Virus record (IMG/VR): IMGVR_UViG_3300044675_000413
Location: 1 to 23,275 of that record
Strand: one strand, 5' to 3'
Source: a virus
Length of the DNA stretch: 23,275 nucleotides
Below the pieces are notes generated by a model. That model made no database searches, had not been told where the DNA came from, and worked only from the letters and a program-made list of their open reading frames with translations. Positions 9,262 to 17,104 of this stretch are shown here, one piece after another (position 1 is the first letter of the stretch; each line of letters opens with the position of its first letter). A program made the translations under genes and the position numbers.

Positions 9262-10876
9262 TTACACCCGTCTGCGTACACCGTTTACCAACATGTCGTT
9301 TACACCCGATGTGCCTAGCAATGCTTTGGGTCCAACGGAGTACAACAACGGTTTGAATGTTGAAGCAGATGTGCGTGGTGTAAAGAAGGTTTATGGCGAA
9401 CAACAAATATTAGATGCCGTTCCAGGTAACTCCATTTTTGTAAATGCCAACTACCGTGATCAAACCACATTTGTCTATATTGTGGCAACTCGTGAAGGAA
9501 AATGGTACAAAGTTGCAACCACTGGTGTTACCAATATAACTCCAGGTTATGGAGCAAATCCAAATGTTGCTTTGACGGGATATAACGATGATCTAAATAT
9601 TACTTCATCATGGGTTGGTGGTGTGTTTTTTATCAACGACACATTGCGCCCTCCTATGTATTACCGTCCAACTGACACCGAAATCCAAATTTACGATACA
9701 GCGCCTGATAATTTTGTGTGGGACTATGGAGTTGGTGTTGTTGCAACTCGCGCAGGATTTGTGCGTAATTTTTGCTCGCCCAATGTTGGCAACATTTTAA
9801 TTGCAGGCAATTTAACTCAAGATCTTGATACCAGCGTCACAGTAAATTTCCCAACAACGGTTCGGTGGTCACAAGCTTTTGCTGATACAGGTGTCCCAGC
9901 TACTTGGGAGCCAACCCTAACCAACATTGCTAACGAACAAGAAGTACCTGTGCGTGGGCCATTAGTTGATGGTTTCTTTTTAGGTGGCAGTTTTTACGTT
10001 TGCTCATATTGGGATACCGTGGTGTTTAGCCCAATTGCATATCAAAGCAGCACAGCACCAATTTTTGGAGTTCGACTGTTTAACCAAGGTCGTGGCTTGC
10101 TAAACAACAATTGTTGCGTCAACACTGACCAAGCTGTGTATGGAATTGATAGTAGAGACATTTGGGTATTCGATGGAAGCAATTTTAGTTCTTTGGGTAA
10201 CCAGCGGGTTAGAAATTATTTTTTTTCCAACCTAAGTCCAACTTACCAAAACCGTTTGTTTATGGTAAACAACACGCAGAAGTATCAGATTGAGATCTAC
10301 TATCCTGACTTGAACAGCACTGGCTGGTGCAACAAAATGTTGTCATACCGCTATGACCTTCAAGTTTGGAATGCTCCAAAAGACATTGAGGATGCGTGTA
10401 ATGGCTGTGAAGCCCCTGTGTACAGCGCAGATGAAAGTGACTTTTTGTATGCAACACGTTGCGTTACATACGCACAAGGCAGCACAGCTAGTGCAAAATT
10501 AATTCAAACAGGTCAAGGCAATTCATTTATTAATGATGCGCCAATTCCAGCATTGTTTGAAAGAAACAATCTTGTTTTGCAATCTGAACGTGGCCCAGTT
10601 CCTTACAGCTCTAAGGTCTACATCCACCGTGCTTTGCCTGAAATTGCTGGCACAGGAAATGTCGACATCACCATTGGTGGAGCTAACTCAACAGCGCAAG
10701 ACCCAACATATGGTCAAACAGGCACGGTTGCCATCGTGACTGATAACCCATGGGTGACCACTCAGCAAAACGCCGTGCGTACTGTGTCAATCAAAGTTGA
10801 ATCCAACGATGCAACAAATGCATGGAACATGACGGCAATGAATTGGCAAGCTTCAATTGTTGAGGATGCGTTCTAA
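9254..10876 (+). CDS. Probable tail nozzle/hub protein (P22 gp10-like beta-propeller)
   Basis: A 540-residue beta-rich protein. Its opening, RLRTPFTNMSFTPDVPSN, followed by G-L-N-V-E-A-D-V-R-G-V-K-K-V-Y-G, has the 'proximal anchor then propeller' look of podovirus nozzle/stabilisation proteins such as P22 gp10 and their SU10 counterparts. Propeller-like repeats include segments such as SWVGGVFFINDTLRPPMYY, NILIAGNLTQDLD and VYGIDSRDIWVFDGSNFSSL. Asp, Trp and Tyr recur at strand ends. The protein is expected to extend the adaptor ring as the end of the short tail. The start overlaps the glycosyltransferase gene by 8 nt, with GAGGAA upstream, and the stop overlaps the next start (TAATG), implying translational coupling. 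The specific family is inferred from architecture and gene order. Confidence 0.7.
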   Translation: MSDYTRLRTPFTNMSFTPDVPSNALGPTEYNNGLNVEADVRGVKKVYGEQQILDAVPGNSIFVNANYRDQTTFVYIVATREGKWYKVATTGVTNITPGYGANPNVALTGYNDDLNITSSWVGGVFFINDTLRPPMYYRPTDTEIQIYDTAPDNFVWDYGVGVVATRAGFVRNFCSPNVGNILIAGNLTQDLDTSVTVNFPTTVRWSQAFADTGVPATWEPTLTNIANEQEVPVRGPLVDGFFLGGSFYVCSYWDTVVFSPIAYQSSTAPIFGVRLFNQGRGLLNNNCCVNTDQAVYGIDSRDIWVFDGSNFSSLGNQRVRNYFFSNLSPTYQNRLFMVNNTQKYQIEIYYPDLNSTGWCNKMLSYRYDLQVWNAPKDIEDACNGCEAPVYSADESDFLYATRCVTYAQGSTASAKLIQTGQGNSFINDAPIPALFERNNLVLQSERGPVPYSSKVYIHRALPEIAGTGNVDITIGGANSTAQDPTYGQTGTVAIVTDNPWVTTQQNAVRTVSIKVESNDATNAWNMTAMNWQASIVEDAF

Positions 10877-13038
10877 TGCCATTTGCACTGGACAGCAACC
10901 CATCGATCTCAGAGATTTCTGAGGCGGTCAATTACATCCTTGCAAACTTGGGTGCTGGTACGCCGCCTGGGCAATACCCCGTCAACAACGACCCCACAAC
11001 AGGTTTTATTTCCAACACTGTTGGCACATTAATTCAATACCAATACAGATACTTGGATGTTAAATATGCCGATAACACTGCGGGGCTGAACTTTAGCGAT
11101 AACCCATATGGTCGTTTGTACTTTGGCTTGTACAACGATGACACTGTTACTGAAAGCGTTAGCCCCTCACAATACACATGGTTTCTAGTAACTGGTGGAT
11201 TTGGAGCAACTAAGACCCTTTGGGTGGTAACTGCTGGTGGGCGACATGCGACCTTTGCTGCATCGCAAGAAGCGCCTGACTTAAACCAAAATTGGCGACT
11301 TGTGCCTTTGCGGTCTATTGATCTTGACAACCCATTTAAGCCTTTTGATCAATGGATGAATGTTAAGTTTGCTGATGACCCAACAGGCGCAGGACTTAGC
11401 GATAGTCCTACAAATAAATTCTTTTATGGTCTAGCAACATCAACCGACAACACCATATCAGTAGACCCTACAGATTACGAATTTTCGCCCTTTACTTTTT
11501 CAACAACCAACCAATTGTTCTACAGAACTTTTGGTGGACGAAACATTTCTTTTGTTCCCAGCGTAAACAAACCAATTGGCTACCTTCCATATATCTATGG
11601 GACAACCATTAATTTAGACGTTACCACTTTGGGGGCAATGACTGACATTGGTATTATTTCAACAGACCCATTAATTGTTGAATCTCCATTCAGATATTTA
11701 TTAATTAGATATGGCACAAGCAGCACAGGCACAAGCTCATCTAATGATCCTGCGGGTAAGACATATTTTGGCCTGCAAGCATCTGACATTATTGCCCTTG
11801 ATACAAACCCAGCAAATTACACATGGTTTGCTGCTGGTGGTACTTTCATTACTGATGTTTTTTTGTGGGTAAGAACAACTGGCGGCAATACAGCACAATT
11901 TAATTTGTCTATTGATGCGCCTGACAATTCAGGTTGGCTAAATCAAACAACTCAAACAATAACTGCAAGCCCATACGTTGATGTCTACAGGCGCACGGGA
12001 TCTGTAGTTGTCAATGTCAGCAGTCCAACATCGGGCCGTATTGGGTTTTCCAATTTAGGAGCCAATGGTGTTGTAAATTTAAATCTTGATCCTTATGGGC
12101 AAGGTAGAGATACCGCTGGATATTCTTTTGATCCAGCATCCACATCAACTATTGAGGTAGATGAGTTTGGAAGAATTGTTCAAGCTGCGGCATTAGATAC
12201 TGTTCGTTACAGCACATTGCAAACAACTGCAACCGCAGGGCAAACGGCATTTAGTTTTTCAAATACACAACCTAATCAAATCTTGGTGTTTCGCAATGGG
12301 TGTTTTCTTGATCCTAATGTGGATTACACGCGCACATCAACCACAGTGACTTTAGCAAGTGCTTGCGCTTTGAATGATGTGATTCAGATGTATTACATTA
12401 GGTTGATTGATGCCTCCACATCAGCAGACAAAGTACCTTTTGTTGTTCAAACAGAAACCTTGGTAAATGGTCAAACAATAATTCCGTCTACAAATACTGA
12501 TGGCGCTGAATTACTTTTGTTAAATGGCGTTTTAATAGTGGACTCTGATTATGACTACATAGGAACAAACCAAGGCTACGAATTGTTTACGCCATCAGTT
12601 GGCGGTAATTTAAACATTGTGGTTTTTGCTTTTAATAATGCAAATGCTTTGATATTTTCTGAAAACTATACACAAACAACTTTTGCCAATAATAACGTAG
12701 TGTTTCCAACCCAATTTGCCCGTAACTCTCATTTAATGTGGTTTTGTGGCGCTTTAATAAGGGCTGGAACTGACTACACAATGGCTGGCGTATCTGATTT
12801 TATATACACATACACAATCATTGGCGCATTGTCATTTAGTGGTCAGCCTTCACAATTTGTATCATTTAGAAGTGCTGGAGAGGCTTCCGCATCATCAATC
12901 AGCGCCGCTGGTGTATTGGGTATGGATATGCCTATTTACAACGAACATAAACCCAGTATGAAAGAATTGTTTGCTGATATGCAAAAAGAACTTGAAATAC
13001 TAAAATCTGAAATAGCGATGCTGAAAGGCGCAAAATGA
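10876..13038 (+). CDS. Large tail fibre protein with two sets of triplicated domains
   Basis: A 720-residue fibre. After an N-terminal segment with N-P-S-I-S-E-I-S-E-A-V-N-Y-I-L (probable tail-attachment helix), three copies of a beta domain (A: about 56-140, 157-238, 271-356) share the pattern 'V/I-K/R-Y/F-A-D..., S-D-x-P, K/R-x-Y-F-G-L, N-Y-T-W-F, L-W-V-x-T-x-G-G'. Residues about 360-445 contain another strand-rich linker. Three copies of a second domain (B: about 447-512, 521-588, 592-668) share 'x-Q-T-x-F/I, L-V-F-R-N-G-x-x-L, D-Y-T/D', a module common in podovirus tail fibres. The C-terminus ends in a short coiled coil (MKELFADMQKELEILKSEIA). It probably forms a trimeric host-recognition or baseplate-like fibre. 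The TAATG start and ATGA stop couple it to both neighbours. Confidence 0.78.
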   Translation: MPFALDSNPSISEISEAVNYILANLGAGTPPGQYPVNNDPTTGFISNTVGTLIQYQYRYLDVKYADNTAGLNFSDNPYGRLYFGLYNDDTVTESVSPSQYTWFLVTGGFGATKTLWVVTAGGRHATFAASQEAPDLNQNWRLVPLRSIDLDNPFKPFDQWMNVKFADDPTGAGLSDSPTNKFFYGLATSTDNTISVDPTDYEFSPFTFSTTNQLFYRTFGGRNISFVPSVNKPIGYLPYIYGTTINLDVTTLGAMTDIGIISTDPLIVESPFRYLLIRYGTSSTGTSSSNDPAGKTYFGLQASDIIALDTNPANYTWFAAGGTFITDVFLWVRTTGGNTAQFNLSIDAPDNSGWLNQTTQTITASPYVDVYRRTGSVVVNVSSPTSGRIGFSNLGANGVVNLNLDPYGQGRDTAGYSFDPASTSTIEVDEFGRIVQAAALDTVRYSTLQTTATAGQTAFSFSNTQPNQILVFRNGCFLDPNVDYTRTSTTVTLASACALNDVIQMYYIRLIDASTSADKVPFVVQTETLVNGQTIIPSTNTDGAELLLLNGVLIVDSDYDYIGTNQGYELFTPSVGGNLNIVVFAFNNANALIFSENYTQTTFANNNVVFPTQFARNSHLMWFCGALIRAGTDYTMAGVSDFIYTYTIIGALSFSGQPSQFVSFRSAGEASASSISAAGVLGMDMPIYNEHKPSMKELFADMQKELEILKSEIAMLKGAK
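11041..11943 (+). repeat. Triplicated beta domain A in the large tail fibre
   Basis: Three diverged protein-level copies at about 11041-11295, 11344-11589 and 11686-11943. Shared positions include the K/R-Y/F-A-D start, S-D/N-D-x-P, Y-F-G-L (F-Y-G-L in copy 2), N-Y-T-W-F (D-Y-E-F in copy 2) and a final G-G-R/N-x-A/I-x-F strand. Copies differ too much at DNA level to recombine easily. Confidence 0.75.
12214..12879 (+). repeat. Triplicated beta domain B in the large tail fibre
   Basis: Three protein-level copies at about 12214-12411, 12436-12639 and 12649-12879. Each has a Thr/Gln opening (T-A-G-Q-T-A-F / V-N-G-Q-T-I-I / F-A-N-N-N-V-V), a hydrophobic strand leading to N-G or C-G (F-R-N-G-C-F-L / L-L-N-G-V-L-I / F-C-G-A-L-I), then D-Y (V-D-Y-T / S-D-Y-D / T-D-Y-T) and a terminal hydrophobic strand. 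Confidence 0.72.
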
Positions 13039-13379
13039 CCCAAGCAATGAATTTAGCCAACTTTTCCAATAGCTTAGATAGCTCGGGAGGAGTACCGCCT
13101 AGCCAATTAAATTCACCAGTAACAATTGCCAAAGGCGGCACAAATGCTTCTACCGCTTCGGCAGCTAGAACAAATCTTGGATTGGTAATAGGTACAGATG
13201 TTCCATCGCCCACAGGCACTGGATCATCGGGCACATGGCCTATCAGTATTACAGGATCTGCACCAACTTTGGTAACTGCAAATTTTACAATTGAGCAATC
13301 AGGTTCAAATTTGTTAATCAAATATGGCGCAACAACAATTGTTACCATTTCATCTGCTGGCACTATTAGTGCTGGTTAA
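13035..13379 (+). CDS. Short tail-fibre-type protein
   Basis: A 114-residue protein with two familiar fibre elements. The first is an N-terminal P-S-Q-L-N-S-P followed by V-T-I-A-K-G-G-T-N-A-S-T-A-S-A-A-R-T-N-L-G-L (about 29-50), a motif present in many phage tail fibres. The second is a C-terminal strand pair (NFTIEQSGSNLLIKYGATT, then I-V-T-I-S-S-A-G-T-I) nearly the same in pattern as the end of the collagen-like fibre. The start overlaps the previous stop (ATGA) and has AAAGG 6 nt upstream; an internal ATG at 13047 is a weaker alternative. It may be a fibre tip or a separate short fibre. Confidence 0.73.
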   Translation: MTQAMNLANFSNSLDSSGGVPPSQLNSPVTIAKGGTNASTASAARTNLGLVIGTDVPSPTGTGSSGTWPISITGSAPTLVTANFTIEQSGSNLLIKYGATTIVTISSAGTISAG

Positions 13380-13393
13380 TTAAGGAGTAAAGC

Positions 13394-14014
13394 ATGGCAA
13401 CAACAAGTATTGGCGCTCCAGGTGTAACATTTCCTGATGCAACTGTTATGGCAAGCGCCACAACAGGAAATGTAGTGGTAAGAACATATACTTCTCCATC
13501 ACCATGGACAAAACCAACAGGGCTTAAACAAATTAGAGTCACTGTTACTGGTGCTGGCGGGAACGGAGCTTCTGGAACAAATAATAATAATGGTGGTGGT
13601 GGTGGTGGTGGCGGTGGCACGGCTATAGGTGTCTATCCAGCCCCAGCAATAGCAAGTTCACTTACTGTTACTGTTGGAACAGCAGGAAATCCAGCAAGTT
13701 TTGGGGCTACTATTAGTGCAACATCGGGGGTTAATGGAGGAACTGGTGGAGGTGCTAATGGCGGCGCTGGTGGAGTTGGGTCAAATGGTCAAATAAATAT
13801 GTATGGAACTAATGGTATTCCAGGTGGTGGCGCAGGAGGAATATCAAATTTATTTTTAGGTCAGCCTGGTTCCGCTGGAACTCCGACTACTTCTCCAGGT
13901 GGAAACGCTACTGGATATGGCGCTGGTGGGGGTGGAGGAGCGCAATCTACAGCACCATTTAAAACTGGTGGTACTGGAGCTAGTGGATATATAGTTGTTG
14001 AGGAGTATTATTAA
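13394..14014 (+). CDS. Glycine-rich tail fibre / receptor-binding tip protein
   Basis: A 206-residue protein. The N-terminus, MATTSIGAPGVTFPDATVMA, is a common fibre segment. A beta domain follows (VVVRTYTSPSPWTKPTGLKQ, about 27-46, then I-R-V-T-V-T-G-A-G-G), and from about 54 to the end come glycine-rich stretches including nine consecutive Gly (67-75), ending GASGYIVVEEYY. Glycine-rich domains of this type occur in phage adhesins; in S16-type gp38 adhesins, poly-Gly stretches pack as polyglycine-II helices and display receptor-binding loops. Here the loops between Gly runs (for example T-A-S-T at termini, N-Q-I-N-M-Y-G-T-N) could play that part. AAGGAG lies 8 nt before the ATG. Confidence 0.8.
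   Translation: MATTSIGAPGVTFPDATVMASATTGNVVVRTYTSPSPWTKPTGLKQIRVTVTGAGGNGASGTNNNNGGGGGGGGGTAIGVYPAPAIASSLTVTVGTAGNPASFGATISATSGVNGGTGGGANGGAGGVGSNGQINMYGTNGIPGGGAGGISNLFLGQPGSAGTPTTSPGGNATGYGAGGGGGAQSTAPFKTGGTGASGYIVVEEYY
13591..13618 (+). repeat. GGT microsatellite encoding a poly-Gly run
   Basis: About nine consecutive GGT/GGC codons encode nine glycines within the glycine-rich fibre gene. The repeat is trinucleotide, so slippage would change the number of glycines without shifting the frame. Confidence 0.85.
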
Positions 14015-14217
14015 TGAAAAAAGCTTTAATTTCCCCCAACGAAAAAAGGGAGACAGGCTATCGTGTTGCTTGGACAAATAATGTTGAAATAGAACATGCG
14101 CCTCCATTATTTTGGGTTGATTGTGCAGATGATGTTATTCAAGACCAATTTTGGTACAACCCATCAGATCAAACAATTAAACCTATTCCACAACCTGAAC
14201 CACCAACGGAGTCTTAA
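14014..14217 (+). CDS. Small fibre-associated protein of unknown function
   Basis: A 67-residue protein with no membrane or signal segment. It starts with M-K-K-A-L-I-S-P-N-E and continues with a compact aromatic core (PPLFWVDCADDVIQDQFWYN, about 30-49) and a Pro-rich tail. The start shares a base with the stop of the glycine-rich fibre (TAATG), and its own stop does the same with the dioxygenase start, so the three are likely translated together. Small proteins of this look are often found next to fibre genes in aquatic phages; a chaperone or fibre-capping role is a guess. Confidence 0.72.
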   Translation: MKKALISPNEKRETGYRVAWTNNVEIEHAPPLFWVDCADDVIQDQFWYNPSDQTIKPIPQPEPPTES

Positions 14218-15332
14218 TGTGTAATCAATTGTCTCAGTTCACTATTGAAAAGTATGTACACCTCAAGGGATTCCTTGATATTAATAATTGCAATGAATTT
14301 ACTGCCGAACTGAAACGGTTGGTTGATGCAAAACAAACGGTCAAAGATGTTCAATGCCCAACATCAGAAGCAATTCATGGGGCAATGGTATTTGATAAGC
14401 TACTTGTTGACCTTTTACCGCATTTTGAAAAAGTTTTAGGCAAACGCCTTTATCCAACCTACAGCTATGCCCGTCTATATAAAACTGGGGAAAAGCTTAA
14501 GATTCACACAGACAGGGCATCTTGCGAGATAAGCGCAACTTTGACTTTGGGGTTTGATGGTGAACCTTGGCCTATTTTCATGGGTGATGAAGATAAAAAG
14601 AACGCATCCAAGATTACTATGGAAGTAGGTGATGCCGTTCTTTACCGTGGCATGGAAAAGCACCACTGGCGCAAAAAATTTAAAGGCAAATGGCAAGCAC
14701 AAGTTTTTTTGCATTACGTTGACGCTGATGGTCCACACAAAGAATGGAAATTTGATAAACGACATGGATTAAATCTGCCAAGCGCCAATGAATTAAATCA
14801 ATGGTTCTTTACAGACATTTTGTCGCCTGAGATGTGCGACTCAATGATCAGCTCGTACACAAATTCAACCGTCAAAAAAGAACCGCCTGTAATTGGAAAT
14901 TCTGAAAACGCCACGATAAACAGGGAAATTCGTAATGTTGAAAGAGTTATCTTACCAACTTACAAGGATATTGGTGGTTTGTTGGCAGCGGCTGGAATGT
15001 CTGCAAACCATCAAGCGTGGAAATTTGATATTACACACGCCAACCAAGCTGAATTCTTAATTTATCCTGCTGGTGGACGGTATCAGGCTCATGTGGATAC
15101 CTTCTTGGCGCATGGGGATGAATGTCGTAAACTTACAGTACTTGCCTTCCTTAATGACGATTTCAAAGGTGGAAGGTTTTACCTACAAAACGGGCACGAA
15201 AAGTATTACCCTCCGCAAAGCAAAGGCACAGTCCTTGTATTCCCAAGCTTCATCATGCATGGTGTTGAAGATGTGGAAGAAGGCAATCGATATTCAGTAG
15301 TTTGCTGGATGGTCGGCAAATTCTTTAAATAA
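14217..15332 (+). CDS. Tandem two-domain 2-oxoglutarate/Fe(II) dioxygenase, prolyl 4-hydroxylase-like
   Basis: A 371-residue protein with two double-stranded beta-helix oxygenase domains. Domain 1 (about 78-170) has the Fe ligands H97 and D99 (H-T-D after YARLYKTGEKLKI) and a distal His at 149 or 150, but no Arg at the usual place; K158 may replace it. Domain 2 (about 265-371) is canonical: YPAGGRYQAHVDTF gives H292 and D294, then the distal H348 (M-H-G-V-E-D-V) and the 2-oxoglutarate-binding R358 exactly ten residues later (G-N-R-Y-S). The Y-x-x-G-x-x-Y-x-x-H-x-D pattern matches the prolyl 4-hydroxylase family. Substrate is unknown: proline in the collagen-like fibre nearby is a strong candidate, other virion proteins or host surface sugars alternatives. 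GGAG precedes the TAATG start. Confidence 0.88.
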   Translation: MCNQLSQFTIEKYVHLKGFLDINNCNEFTAELKRLVDAKQTVKDVQCPTSEAIHGAMVFDKLLVDLLPHFEKVLGKRLYPTYSYARLYKTGEKLKIHTDRASCEISATLTLGFDGEPWPIFMGDEDKKNASKITMEVGDAVLYRGMEKHHWRKKFKGKWQAQVFLHYVDADGPHKEWKFDKRHGLNLPSANELNQWFFTDILSPEMCDSMISSYTNSTVKKEPPVIGNSENATINREIRNVERVILPTYKDIGGLLAAAGMSANHQAWKFDITHANQAEFLIYPAGGRYQAHVDTFLAHGDECRKLTVLAFLNDDFKGGRFYLQNGHEKYYPPQSKGTVLVFPSFIMHGVEDVEEGNRYSVVCWMVGKFFK

Positions 15333-15341
15333 GGAAAAATT

Positions 15342-15782
15342 ATGGGCGCAGCATCAGCAGGAGTTCAATCACCGCAATCATCTATGCCTGCGGGTAAGGG
15401 TGCGGGTGCATCACCCAGTACACCCGCTGGATCGGTCAACTCAACCACCATGAGCGCCACATCAGGCCAGCCTACTATGGGTGCGCCAAACACTAACAGC
15501 AACACTGGCTTGGGCACGGCTCCAGCAGGCAAGGGGGGAAGCTCAATGGCAAGCCCCGCAACACCAGCTACAGGCACACCTACAAGCTCTTACATTGCGG
15601 AACCTGATTCATTTCAAAACCTTGATGCTTCAGGAAACCCTGTAAGCCCAATGAGAGTGCCAACTCAGTTTAAAAACACAGTTGGCTCTACGGGTGGCCC
15701 AACAGACGCAATGAAAAACGCTGGCGTTGGTAAGGGCGGCACAGCAGGCGCTGCTGGTGCTTCACAGGGCAAAGGCCCTTAA
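15342..15782 (+). CDS. Low-complexity, probably disordered virion protein
   Basis: A 146-residue protein dominated by Ala, Gly, Ser, Thr and Pro with almost no aromatic residues, so it is likely disordered. A G-K-G motif recurs four times (M-P-A-G-K-G, A-P-A-G-K-G, G-V-G-K-G, S-Q-G-K-G-P), the last at the C-terminus; these repeated Gly-Lys-Gly units may bind DNA or a partner. The only ordered-looking segment is SSYIAEPDSFQNLDASGNPV, about 82-101. An AAGGAAAA ribosome site precedes it. It begins the internal-protein module, so ejection with the genome is plausible but unproven. Confidence 0.72.
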   Translation: MGAASAGVQSPQSSMPAGKGAGASPSTPAGSVNSTTMSATSGQPTMGAPNTNSNTGLGTAPAGKGGSSMASPATPATGTPTSSYIAEPDSFQNLDASGNPVSPMRVPTQFKNTVGSTGGPTDAMKNAGVGKGGTAGAAGASQGKGP

Positions 15783-15796
15783 TAAGGAGATAAATC

Positions 15797-16519
15797 ATGT
15801 CATTTGGATCATCAGGTGGTAGTTCAAGAACAGAAGTGATAATGTCGCCCGAGCAACGGCAGGCATTAAAAGAACAAACTAAATTTTTAACTGACACGGC
15901 TTTTCCAGCATACAAGCAAATTCTTAATCAGGCTGGCGGTGTTTATGAGGATGTAGCCCCAAAAGTAGGTGAGGCCGCTACTAGCGCAGGCAATGTTGCT
16001 GGGCGTGTTGGTGCTGAATTAGAACGTCAGGGTGCTGGTGCTTATGGAACGGGTTTAAGTGGCCTCAAAGCCTTGTTTGACCCCAACTACAAAGCCCAAC
16101 AAGTTGAAGCTGCTATGCAAAAAGGCCGTGAAGAGGCTCGTGAATCTCAACTTGGGCAGAATGCCATGTACGGTGGTTCGGGTGGCCTTGGTAGCGCTCG
16201 TATGGCTTTGGCAGATAGAAACCTTGCTTCGCTCAATGCTCAACGTCAAGCGACTGCGGCTGCTGCGGCTTCCGCTGGTGTTGAGGCCAACCGTGCAACT
16301 GCCGCTCAAAAGCTTGCAGAGTTTGGTCAACAAGGTTTGACTGGCGCAACTGGACAAGCTGGCGCAAAGATTGGTTTTGCTGGCGCTCCTCAAGATGTAT
16401 TCAACAAGTACGCTTCAGTTATTTTTGGCGTACCTCAAGCCAACACAACACCTAACTTTGCTGGCACACAAGGCAATACACAAACTGGATCAAGCCAATC
16501 AAAAGGCTTTGGTCTGTAA
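15797..16519 (+). CDS. Probable internal virion / DNA ejection protein
   Basis: A 240-residue Ala/Gly/Gln-rich helical protein. An N-terminal Gly/Ser-rich tag (MSFGSSGGSSRTEV) is followed by S-P-E-Q-R-Q-A-L-K-E-Q-T-K-F-L, a combination seen in podovirus ejection proteins. The middle has a D-P-N-Y-K-A-Q-Q-V-E-A-A-M motif and a G-M-Y-G-G-S-G-G-L-G-S-A-R-like loop (NAMYGGSGGLGSARMALADR, about 122-141), then a long Ala-rich helix. The C-terminus ends in the Ser/Lys/Gly-Phe-Gly pattern S-Q-S-K-G-F-G-L, common in ejected proteins. AAGGAG sits 8 nt upstream. Similar T7 gp14 or P22 gp7-like roles in forming the DNA channel across the envelope are inferred from composition and context. Confidence 0.7.
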   Translation: MSFGSSGGSSRTEVIMSPEQRQALKEQTKFLTDTAFPAYKQILNQAGGVYEDVAPKVGEAATSAGNVAGRVGAELERQGAGAYGTGLSGLKALFDPNYKAQQVEAAMQKGREEARESQLGQNAMYGGSGGLGSARMALADRNLASLNAQRQATAAAAASAGVEANRATAAQKLAEFGQQGLTGATGQAGAKIGFAGAPQDVFNKYASVIFGVPQANTTPNFAGTQGNTQTGSSQSKGFGL

Positions 16520-16528
16520 GGAGAAATT

Positions 16529-17095
16529 ATGGCAACAGCATTTGACGGTTTAGGTATGCAATTCATGGGCAAGGAGCGCCAGCACATGGCTAGCGGTCCT
16601 TTTGGCGAACTTGCCAAAATGATTGCGCCTGGAGCCTTGGCCTATGGTTTGTATAAATCAGGTGCTGTAGACAGCTTGAATAATGCTTTTAACCCTAAAG
16701 AAGCTTTGATGGGTTACATGAAGGGTGATGGTCAGGGTGTTGCTCCACCTCAAATGAGTGGAGCCACAAACGATAAGCTTGCTAAAGCAAACCGTGACAA
16801 CAACTTAACACCCAGCATGGTCAGCACACAAAACGGTGTTGGTGTGCCTCCTACAGATGCGCCTCAATTTGTTCCAAATGTTGATGTTGATGTAGATCAA
16901 GTAATCCCTTTGCAGTCAGTCAGCGCCGATCCATTCAAAAGAGATGTAGCGCAAGACATGGCAGCATTGCAAACAACACAAGCTCAAGTCCCACCTCCAT
17001 CTAATGTTGGGCAAGGTCAGATGGGCAAAGACGCAAAGAGCGATGGTGGAATTGACATGGGTTCAATTGTCAAACTTTTGATGGCGTTTGTTTAA
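16529..17095 (+). CDS. Internal virion protein candidate, unknown family
   Basis: A 188-residue protein. Residues about 20-45 (PFGELAKMIAPGALAYGLYK, then S-G-A-V) form a moderately hydrophobic helix that could insert into a membrane. The middle is Pro/Asn/Asp-rich and probably flexible, including V-D-V-D-V-D-Q-V, and the end is again hydrophobic (DMGSIVKLLMAFV). The gene sits 10 nt after the ejection-protein candidate with an AAGGAG site, so it belongs to the same unit. I recognise no family; ejected membrane-active protein is an inference. Confidence 0.68.
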   Translation: MATAFDGLGMQFMGKERQHMASGPFGELAKMIAPGALAYGLYKSGAVDSLNNAFNPKEALMGYMKGDGQGVAPPQMSGATNDKLAKANRDNNLTPSMVSTQNGVGVPPTDAPQFVPNVDVDVDQVIPLQSVSADPFKRDVAQDMAALQTTQAQVPPPSNVGQGQMGKDAKSDGGIDMGSIVKLLMAFV

Positions 17096-17104
17096 GGAAA
17101 AATT

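Noticed and set aside
13366-13620. Pro-rich antisense ORF opposite the glycine-rich fibre (also at 20887-21102)
   Set aside because: Poly-Pro on the minus strand is simply the complement of GGT/GGC glycine codons.
13394-14014. Diversity-generating retroelement target
   Set aside because: Variable adhesin-like tips raise the idea, but no reverse transcriptase, template repeat or C-type-lectin-like fold is visible in the window.
15770-15790. Possible terminator after the G-K-G protein
   Set aside because: GGGC/GCCC pairing around AAAG is only a few base pairs and lacks a T-run; the next gene's ribosome site follows immediately.
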